Source of the DNA: Alentia gelatinosa
Lineage: Eukaryota; Annelida; Polychaeta; Phyllodocida; Polynoidae
Length of the DNA: 64,000 nt
Direction: 5' to 3'
NCBI GenBank assembly: GCA_950022655.1
Contig: OX465583.1
Coordinates: forward strand, 31,275,360 to 31,339,359
Each line of letters starts with the position of its first letter. Positions within the stretch are counted from its first letter, which is position 1. The translations under genes and the position numbers were made by a program. Positions 58,201 to 64,000 of the stretch are shown here, piece by piece. The notes beneath the pieces are model-generated. The model was given only the letters and a program-made list of their open reading frames with translations. It did not search any database and was not told the origin of the DNA.

Positions 58201-61200
58201 AATAAGAGAGCAGGTGAATAGTGTTAATTGTGATTAACGATTATGAAACAAATGATGCTAATGAAACAAATATGGATTACTGCGATCAATATCTAATTGA
58301 AATACAGGTAAGTAAAAGTAAATATTAATATGTTGAAAATCTGCAATAAAAATGCTCTGGAAATATCCAGGAAATCTTGCCCACGTATTTGTGTGGCCTT
58401 CCTTCTATTCAGTATGACTTAAGCTCAGATGGAACTATTCCTGACTAAAACTCCTGAACGGGTTCGATAAGTACACACAAGGGGTCACAATGGCTGAACT
58501 CTTGGTATATATCTAGATCAATATGTATATTAATATGTAGCCCTTGACCGTGACCACCTGCCCTTTGGTCCATTCAGGTATATCTAGGGGTTGAACAGAG
58601 CAGTGGGTACAGGCCTAAGCTTGCAGCAATCAATGATTTTCTATGGAATTTAATCCGTCCTGAAAAAGAATCTCATCAGCAGGTTATGGAATTACTCAGC
58701 CTAATGGGGTGAACCCATCTAGCATGGCATGCTCTCCGATACCACTTACGACACAAACATTTTTCCCTCATGTCAGGAACTTGCGGTGTGTCAGGGCAAT
58801 ACCTTCGCTCCCCGACACACCCATGATATATTCACAATTATGGCAGTGCATCATGCGTGTGTCGTATGTTTTCTGATAATATTGAAATGTTTGTAAATCA
58901 TATGATATACATGCTTCCCACAGTATGTCAGAGAGGTTGCGAAAGAATTATGACATACATGCAGAGTGGCTACGACACTGACTCCTTCATAGTGTCGTAA
59001 TTGTGTCGCAATGTATGAACCATGTTTCTATTGTCTCAACCAAGTTTGGGACGATTACCTGCCACTGTCCTCATGTACGCCTCATATATCAGACAATTAC
59101 TATCCTTTTCATTGGCCTCTGTCATAACTGCATAGGTCGATTATAATTCTCATTATTTATAGGATTTCTGGGGCCAGATTGTAGGATCACATACAGGTGG
59201 CCTGGTTACATAATGACGTTTCAGACGCGGTAAAAGGGAAATTGTCGTCTGGTTCTTTATAAAAGGTTTTGTGAGTCGAAAGGGAGGACGGAATAATGCA
59301 CTTCACCATTGTTTTTAAGTAGGTGCTGAATGCAAATAGGGTAAATCAGGTGAATTGGGGACAAAAATTATTCAAATACGGTAAGGAGTGTAGAAATGAA
59401 GAGGTAGGATTGCTTATATGAAATCCTTCATTACACCTTCCTATACCTGCTAGCATATCTTTTAACGCTATATCTGTCCGTTTTTCTTCTCTGTGCTGAA
59501 GAAATGTGTCAATGACGATTTTAAACTCCAACAAGTAGTTTTTAGATCTAACTACTGAATATTTCCTAACATGTTGGAGAATGGAAGAAGCAACTTAACG
59601 AACACCCACCCCCACCCCCCATTTGATATACTGAGTAAATCTATCTGTAGGATAAGGAAACTACCGCGACCAATGCATTAGGTCATAACTATCTGTATTG
59701 ATCTTTTAATTTTATAGACTGTATTTAATATACAATAAAAGCTAATTATCCTACGAAACCACGGCAGGTAATGGTGTCTATGTGGCGGGAGGACTACTAT
59801 GTGGTACATCATGGGACCGGGGTCGGGGCTGGGGCAGAAAGGAGCGGGAGGCAACCGAAGCGCCCCCACACTGGACGCGCTCATACTGTCGTCATGACAA
59901 CGTCACATGACACCACCTGGCGGTGTCCGGGGATAACAGAACAATTATCGGGGTCAGAACGCCGAGCGTAAATCCGACCCGACCAGGACAGGTCAGGACG
60001 TGCCTGCTGGTCATAGATGAACAGCACAGTGTGGTAGCAACGCTCGCTGGAAACCAGAGACTTTATGTGATGTGACAACACAAAATCAGGCACATGTCGG
60101 ATGTGGGATTCTATGGTACTGTTTTTTACAACATCGATTTTTGTTATGATTTTAACCAAAATTGAAATAAACTCATAAAAATGATAATACTCTCTAGGAT
60201 TATTTGATGGAAGCTATAGTAATAAGGTCAAAGTGATACTGCATACAATTAATCCATCCTTTTCCCAATCTTTGGTTTTCTCCCCTGGCATGAATTGAGG
60301 TTTCTCGGACATATATATACATATCACAAATATGTTGAGTTTATATTCTCCTGTGATTAACATGAAGTTCCTGAGGAAGTATCTGCTAGTGATTGAGAAA
60401 TTTGATTTGAGAAATTCATTTCTTTAACACTTCTCTAATTTCATCATCTTTGCGGTTTTACTAGGATATTTTTCACGTATACGTCTGATTTGGGGAAAAA
60501 CGCATCACAAATAGTTTCCTGTCTTAAAACAGAATCCTGGCGTCTTTCTCACCCTATGGTCATTAAAACTTATAACCCCTCTCATCTCATCGTTACATAA
60601 GTAATGTGTACTGGCCACTCCTACCCATGTCGTATTATTACTATAAACCTATGGCCGAACATGTATGAATTACAGCCCGCTGCTAGGGGTGTAGTATAAA
60701 TAATGTTCGTGTCCGCTGTGACAGCGGGCCGTAGTGAATGGTAGAGGCTTTGTACAGTTAATAGAATGACGTTTTAAACGAGTAGGAGGTATATAGTAAT
60801 AAGAAAACGTAGTGACTGATCCCGTACGGTGTCCGTCCTTGGTGATTTGATGAAAACATACGGCCCTCCCGCCTGCGGCGTCGGGCCGTATCTTTTCAGG
60901 CTCAGTAACCACGTTTTCTCATAATACCCATATACTATCACGTGGTAATTAATAATACCAAAACAGGCTTTCTTCGTACACTGAAAAAGTTGGTAAAATT
61001 GTCGATCAGATATATGCCTCTGTCATCTGCATTAGGATATTTATGATCAACAATTGTACCGCATATTTTTGACGTATGAAGACAGTAAGCTAGTTTCTGT
61101 ATAAATAGAAAATCAACAATGTGTGACTCATGAATGGCATTTTACCCGGACTACATCAAAGGCAGGAGGGTACATATATATCTAAGAGTATTAGTTACAA

Positions 61201-61401
61201 AGTTAAAATTACAAGGTTACATCTATGTGCGATTAAACTATCTACCATTACTATATGAACCAACTATAACAGTTCCAACGTTCAAATACAGACTAGTAGC
61301 TATATGTCAGACGTATATATAGGTGAAATATGTTAAACAAAAGACTCACCAGTCGAAAGTCCAGCCAGGTCTGCCTTGTCAGCCTTGTTCGGCATCTCTT
61401 C
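36992..61401 (-). CDS. QRICH2: QRICH2-like DUF4795 protein (multi-exon gene, 5' end probably outside)
   Basis: Fifteen coding segments join in consistent phase to 965 codons plus TAG (two segments tentative). Visible order: coiled coil (about 20-115), Pro-rich hinge, second coiled coil (about 155-205), Ser/Thr/Pro-rich disordered exon (216-524), then the DUF4795 coiled-coil region (525-709) with KADK repeats and a C-I-S-C-D-R-P motif (C696, C699). After it come PYTTFELEQIRQ, RACGGTHT and GADGHIYKGR, and a Pro/Ser-rich basic tail. These late motifs match QRICH2 rather than other DUF4795 proteins as I know them. In mammals QRICH2 is a sperm-flagellum assembly factor, so a ciliary/flagellar role is inferred. 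The vertebrate Gln-rich repeats are absent here. The N-terminal domain of the family was not found and is presumably past 64000. Confidence 0.88.
37535..37668. repeat. Transposon-end-like palindrome and A26 run
   Basis: Sequence reading, on the minus strand, TACAGTATAACCCCACATAA, then GTGGACACC, GCTTACGCGGGG and GCTTATGCGGGG resembles the terminal repeat of a pogo/Tigger-like DNA element inserted at TA. Only one end is seen. A run of about 26 A follows at 37643-37668. It lies in the last intron of the QRICH2-like gene. Confidence 0.4.
38042..38132 (-). CDS. QRICH2: QRICH2-like exon with DGHIYKGR motif
   Basis: 91 nt, acceptor CTACTCACAG, donor GTAACT; phase 2 in, phase 0 out. It encodes EELDIQGADGHIYKGRL and about 12 more residues. 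The DGHIYKGR segment is a hallmark of the QRICH2 C-terminus, which makes this one of the surest exons. Confidence 0.88.
39797..39930 (+). repeat. Possible tRNA-derived SINE fragment
   Basis: TAGCTCAGGTGGTTTGGC (39801-39818) resembles a pol III A box. AGGTTAGAATA (39843-39853) resembles a degenerate B box at a normal spacing of about 40 bp. No cloverleaf or 3' tail was recognised. Confidence 0.25.
41760..41774 (-). CDS. QRICH2: QRICH2-like, candidate 15-nt microexon
   Basis: Minus strand GATGGCAG, then 15 nt, then a consensus donor GTAAGTACG. It would add Ser-Pro-Asn-Thr-Pro plus the start of Val, and it keeps phase 2 on both sides. Omitting it also keeps frame, so this could be an alternatively used microexon or a chance donor. 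The acceptor lacks a good pyrimidine tract. Confidence 0.45.
43013..43060 (-). CDS. QRICH2: QRICH2-like exon
   Basis: 48 nt, strong acceptor (ATTTTTTCCCCAG), donor GTGAGGAT, phase 2 in and out. It encodes NLFRDDEVVAAAPVC, an acidic linker between the CGGTHT and DGHIYKGR segments. Confidence 0.75.
43790..43942. mobile_element. MITE-like element with inverted ends
   Basis: The left end 43794-43816 (TTTCACTAGTTTTGTGAC core) matches the reverse complement of the right end 43914-43939. A third, unpaired copy of the same end (TGTCACGAAACTAGTGAAAT) lies at about 44055-44080, so a second or longer element may be nested here. It has no coding capacity and is intronic in the QRICH2-like gene. Confidence 0.6.
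44153..44266 (-). CDS. QRICH2: QRICH2-like exon with CGGTHT motif
   Basis: 114 nt, acceptor GTTTCCACAG, donor GTAAGTACG, phase 2 in and out. It encodes LQQPGVEVVDLYATQRACGG followed by THTMTQAHRRITRVAQF. R-x-CGG-x-HT is conserved in QRICH2 proteins as I recall them. Confidence 0.88.
44812..44952 (-). CDS. QRICH2: QRICH2-like, tentative Cys/His-rich exon
   Basis: 141 nt with acceptor CGTCTGCAATAG and a strong donor (GTAAGTC). It fits phase 2 on both sides and has no stop. It would insert 47 residues, including CRHLNRCRKHGLHV and ETRANILHIEK, between the FELEQIRQ and CGGTHT exons, where the vertebrate protein also has tens of residues. I see no clear similarity to that vertebrate segment. GC is higher than in the surrounding intron. 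It could be a lineage-specific exon or a chance open segment. Confidence 0.5.
48689..48790 (-). CDS. QRICH2: QRICH2-like exon with FELEQIRQ motif
   Basis: 102 nt, acceptor TTTGTGTGCAG, donor GTAATCC, phase 2 in and out. It encodes a Pro-rich stretch (PIPSIPAPAGLPPSRS), then TRPYTTFELEQIRQHAR, which is conserved in the QRICH2 family. Confidence 0.88.
50256..50318 (-). CDS. QRICH2: QRICH2-like exon with C-x2-C-DRP motif
   Basis: 63 nt, acceptor ATTATTTCAG, donor GTAAGTT. It encodes QLLQRYNCISCDRPVDMMPQ. The CISCDRP motif is the clearest DUF4795 signature and was the key to naming the gene. Confidence 0.93.
50662..50843 (-). CDS. QRICH2: QRICH2-like, DUF4795 coiled-coil exon
   Basis: 182 nt, acceptor CTGTGCACAG, donor GTGAGT, phase 0 in, 2 out. 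It encodes EDEWKKALGTINEDVDGKLD, then RLEFGPIRDELERRLKAL and an acidic end DVEDDAAGIRK. KLDRLE and DDAAG are typical of DUF4795. Confidence 0.92.
51304..51489 (-). CDS. QRICH2: QRICH2-like, DUF4795 KADK exon
   Basis: 186 nt, acceptor GTTGAACAG, donor GTGAGC, phase 0 both sides. It encodes DKLDRIKADKEYVQSEVDVK, ADKRLVENKVNRSLFD and DELNKMIKELLDKLGGK. This is a heptad-like coiled coil with the repeated KADK motif of DUF4795. Confidence 0.93.
52085..52315 (-). pseudogene. Broken duplicate of the 3' part of the large Ser/Thr exon
   Basis: About 230 bp here match 54105-54335, covering the last 60 or so codons of the exon at 54140-55066, its donor, and the start of the following intron. The copy keeps the sense of QTRSLTDLSVSM, then loses one base and runs into a stop, so it cannot serve as a frame-preserving exon. 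It sits in the intron between exons 52680-52802 and 51304-51489. Confidence 0.85.
52680..52802 (-). CDS. QRICH2: QRICH2-like, first DUF4795 exon
   Basis: 123 nt, acceptor CGCTTTAG, donor GTAAGTC, phase 0 both sides. It encodes SEALSRLQQIVLQLQAELDR, then LNQAAQRLTDENNNQTKQIE, a coiled coil matching the start of the DUF4795 region. Confidence 0.9.
54140..55066 (-). CDS. QRICH2: QRICH2-like, large Ser/Thr/Pro-rich exon
   Basis: 927 nt, acceptor TTTTGTTTTCAG, donor GTAAAG, phase 0 both sides, 309 codons. It begins VRKRTSHTANANTSTTTLPQ and ends at SASST. It is low complexity and presumably disordered, in the place where vertebrate QRICH2 has its Gln-rich repeats. The Met at 54871 is internal, not a start: the frame is open 65 codons further up to the acceptor. 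Its 3' end has been copied into a downstream intron. Confidence 0.85.
55772..56275 (-). CDS. QRICH2: QRICH2-like, double coiled-coil exon
   Basis: 504 nt, acceptor CTTCTCCTTTCGCAG, donor GTCAGT, phase 0 both sides. It encodes a coiled coil (LSELEEKLSQLPDL to LEDKLNSLQEL), a Pro-rich hinge (PQPPPTPPREPSP, PIPGASPPP), a second coiled coil (LESALSKKDSEMRAMQQKIK to LKNLEKELI), and a basic end KPREPKKLPSPV. Residues read upstream of the acceptor belong to the intron. Confidence 0.9.
57035..57123 (-). CDS. QRICH2: QRICH2-like, coiled-coil exon
   Basis: 89 nt, acceptor TTGTATTGTAG, donor GTAAGT, phase 1 in, 0 out. It encodes PVDVPDDLLAQLKDLQDQLK followed by TLSKARDK. It joins in frame to the exons on both sides. 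Confidence 0.85.
58972..59000. other. Small hairpin with 9-bp perfect stem
   Basis: TACGACACT and AGTGTCGTA are separated by 11 bp, in the first visible large intron. ACGACAC-type motifs recur over 58740-59010, so this may be the remains of a miniature transposon. Confidence 0.5.
60790..60935. repeat. Imperfect palindrome, MITE-like
   Basis: The left arm (60790-60822: AGAAAACGTAGTGACTGATC core) and right arm (60898-60935, reverse complement AGAAAACGTGGTTACTGAGC core) enclose an inner stem, ACGGCCC / GGGCCGT. The two-level foldback is about 146 bp, non-coding, and intronic. A GCCCGCTG / CAGCGGGC pair lies just to the left (about 60676-60730). Confidence 0.65.
61350..61401 (-). CDS. QRICH2: QRICH2-like, first exon visible
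   Basis: 52 nt, acceptor GAACTTGCAG, donor GTGAGTC, phase 1 out. It encodes EEMPNKADKADLAGLST. The acceptor argues for an upstream exon. An internal ATG at the third codon could instead be a start if transcription begins nearby. No upstream exon was found up to 64000. Confidence 0.75.
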
Positions 61402-61984
61402 CTGCAAGTTCATGAACGGGTAATTAGCATTTTAATTATATTTCTTTATATTTTCTCTCATAGCATCCCCCTGCAGGTACAAGATTTTTGCCCTGCTATA
61501 TAAAAAAAATGTCTATTTTCAGTTGTTTCTCGTCTACCATAGACCTTGGTGTAGGTGAGCTCATACATGAATGGACATAAGCTTTTGGGTCTTTTTTTTT
61601 AATCGACATCAGTTTTCACAGCAGCGTGACCGATAAGTTCAATACATTCAGGGATGCTGACCTGTGGACTACATTTAATGGCTCTCGCAGTCAGTCCACA
61701 CTATACACTACTAGTGATATTGACATTCGCAATGATTGGTAATTATTAAAGGGACATTCATTTAGATGCCTAATTCGAGATCTAATGATCTAGAATTTCC
61801 AGTTGACTGGTTCACTACATGCAATGCTATCTACATGAGATAACACACGGACACCGCATGACTTCCAGTGCTGAGCACTTCATGGAGCGGCTCATATATT
61901 ATGCACGTAATAATAGGGCAGTGGCATGCCTAATAGTCCCATGCCTAAGGTAGCTACTCATGAGTGGACATGAAGTATGCCAGA
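61402..61984. other. Intron or upstream flank, nothing recognised
   Basis: AT-rich DNA with no supported exon upstream of the first visible QRICH2-like exon. Confidence 0.45.
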
Positions 61985-62190
61985 TGTGCAATGCCTGAAA
62001 TAGGCCCAGCCTAGTGTAGGCCCAGTATATAGCCTGCGATAGGCCCAGCTGCCTCATGTAGGCCGAGGGTAGCCTACAATACGTCCAGGATAGCCTGTAA
62101 TGGGCCCACTGGTTCCTGGAGTAAACCCATAATGTTGCTGGCAATAAATAAGCCCAACCATGCTTAGTGTACGCACAAGGTAGCCTACAA
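61985..62190. repeat. Degenerate minisatellite, about 28-32-bp period
   Basis: Recurrent TAGGCCCAG, GGCCCAGTATATAGCCTGC, GGTAGCCTACAATA and GATAGCCTGTAATGGGCCCA phrases show a decayed tandem array with variable unit length. Confidence 0.65.
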
Positions 62191-62919
62191 TCTGTGTAGC
62201 TGTGCCTGATACAAGACCAGCAGTAGCAACTTGATATGTATTAGCAACTTCTTTTTTTAATCTTATTAATTTATGATGGTGAAGAAAGAAAGGGAAAGTT
62301 CAAATTCACACCTTAATTTGTTCGTTTGTTTGTATGGGTGGTTCACGTCCAATATGTCCTATTAGACTTTAACACCTTAAACTTTGGCAAATACTCAAGT
62401 GGAATCTTTGCGGTAGTACTAAGTTATGTATTGCTAAAAATACACCCAATTGAGACGATTTCTATCCTCATCAATATTCCATAGCCGCCATTAATGAGGT
62501 GTGTTGTCATGCGATACCCCAAACGGCTCAAGAAAAAGTAGAGGTTTTTTTAATGTTGTTTTGTTTTCGTGACTGGTTACTGTTTTAACAACGTGGCCAG
62601 GTAAGTTAACCCCAAGTAGACATTACAGAAATGGCATTAATCTGCATGGGAAGTGGATATAAGAATTACAATTTGGATGACTTTATTGAGAGTTCTACAC
62701 CTAGCAAATATATCAGCTTTTATTCTATTACTAAATTTATATTTTATGTGAGTGGAGTTCCTAAGATACTTCCTTGAACATCACGAAACACATCATACCC
62801 TCTATATCCTAAGGTTATTATATCTTAAGGCTATCTACACCTCTAACACTCTTTTGCCTCTTGCATACAAACTAGTAGGTATCAAATAATAAATCATACA
62901 TGATTTTCCTTAAGGCTAT

Positions 62920-63560
62920 GTGGCCGGGACATGGTTTCAGCTGAGTGAGTGGCAGGCACCGGCTGGGGCAGTGTCCGCTATCTCCCACCAGGCAGGTTGT
63001 CTCACAAAAGCGGCTATTCCACCAAGGATGCAATATCCCAGGCTGGGCGCCTTGTGCTCGCCCGTTGGTCTCCAACTATGGTTGCCGGCCCAAATCGTTC
63101 ATTGCCGGGAAAAATCTGCTTGGTGGAATAGAAAAACTGGTCTACCCAGCATTCCCCGCCAGGCGCCAGCCCATTTTCATGTCTCCAGATCCCAACGGCA
63201 AGCGCCGGCTGCCCTGTTGCTTGTCACTAGCCACCGGCCTGACCTGGAAGCACAGGACGGCCGGCTGGCCTCAATTTCAAGTGGGCTGGCCCAACCTAAT
63301 TTGCATATTTGGAGCCGGCCATAGAGGGCCGGCTTGATTTTTGACCGCCATTGGAAAACTGTTTGATTTGATTTTGTTCTCCAGGCAGGCCAGCTGGCCA
63401 CAGTGGTTTCTATGTATTTTTGTCCAATATTCGAAATACTTTGAAACATGTTTGCTTCATCGCCAATGGCTACATCGTTACATCACCATTTTGCTGGCAA
63501 ACCCTGTATGCGAACTGGCCAGGGATTGCGCCTGTTTGGTGGAACACTCTCTTTGGTTTT
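62920..63560. repeat. GC-rich GCCGGC/GGCTGG-rich segment, probable repeat
   Basis: The segment is abruptly GC-richer than its flanks, with many GCCGGC, CCGGCTGG and TGGTGGAA motifs in both orientations (CCACCAAGG against TTGGTGGAA). The inverted recurrence suggests a foldback-type repeat. Overlapping plus-strand ORFs of up to 134 codons look like shadows. Confidence 0.35.
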
Positions 63561-64000
63561 CTGAGTGCTAGGGCTGGGTGGGGCTAAGGACGTCCATGCT
63601 CAGCGAGCTGGATCGCCAGAATGGAGGACTTGGGCTGCGCACATTATATTCATAATGGAGTCGTGACATCACAACCTGCAGTCCAGTGTCCACAGGAGAG
63701 GTGACATAGGGTCAATCCTGGTCCTCTGGGGGAGAATCCGGGGGGAGACCTCGACCTCCGCATCATGCGGCTGGCTGCTGACTCCCCTGGTTCCATTCCC
63801 CCAGATTACAGCCTCCTCTTGCCCCTACACTATTATTCATTATATGTCTCACAAGATAAATGGCGAGCAAGATTTATGATAACTCGAGTCTTAAATTATA
63901 GCAAACTATGTTACTACAGCTTTCACCCTCCTACATTAGATGAAGATTGTAAATGATGATATGACGAATTATAAGCGGCGAGAAAAAAACCCTATTTAAT
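63561..64000. other. Window edge, nothing firmly recognised
   Basis: A minus-strand open segment near 63680-63810 begins with Met-Glu-Pro-Gly and is Arg/Ser-rich. Splice sites are unclear, so it is not called as a QRICH2-like exon. Confidence 0.3.

Noticed and set aside
62920..63337. Overlapping plus-strand ORFs of 130-134 codons
   Set aside because: Two frames are open at once in a GC-rich repeat-like segment, with no domain and no splice sites in consistent phase.

Overview
This is eukaryotic, animal nuclear DNA: AT-rich background, GT-AG introns, several transposon classes and small exons. No tRNA, rRNA, operon or CRISPR array is seen. The longest gene is a DUF4795/QRICH2-type sperm-tail protein, and a tyrosine-recombinase (Ngaro-type) retrotransposon is present. 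Together these suggest an aquatic invertebrate such as a mollusc, lancelet or other marine bilaterian; the species cannot be fixed from the sequence.

Layout. From 0.8 to 24.9 kb lies an unrecognised gene on the minus strand (gene A). Exon 1 (24267-24888) starts at an ATG preceded by an in-frame stop. Exons 2 and 3 (10240-10327, 6043-6230) join it in perfect phase, and a possible further exon lies at 801-912. Its 13.9-kb first intron holds a stack of nested mobile elements: an old repeat split by a DNA transposon (11.2-13.2 kb), and an intact Ngaro-like element (13374-22175). The Ngaro element has split direct repeats A1-B1-A2-B2, and its B2 copy is split by a non-autonomous LTR retrotransposon (18607-21914). 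The two LTRs look identical, and the interior is almost wholly tandem repeats. Upstream of these, in a later intron, is a pair of oppositely oriented octamer arrays (8.34-8.99 kb).

From 24.9 to 36.9 kb is intergenic DNA with microsatellites, a decayed L1/Tx1-like LINE (29.6-31.3 kb) and a 5'-truncated Jockey-superfamily LINE (32.5-35.1 kb). The second LINE carries patchwork insertions copied from within itself.

From 36992 to 61401 is the minus-strand QRICH2-like gene. Fifteen coding segments, two of them tentative (15 nt and 141 nt), join in consistent phase into 965 codons plus a stop, with an AATAAA 33 nt beyond the stop. The 5' end of this gene is probably outside the window. One intron contains a broken duplicate of part of the largest exon. 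From 61.4 to 64 kb there is degenerate tandem repeat and GC-richer DNA with no supported gene.

Both host genes are transcribed from the minus strand, head to tail. The LTR element is in the same orientation as gene A and carries CRE, TATA and poly(A) motifs, so it could influence that gene. The identical terminal repeats of both nested elements imply recent activity.
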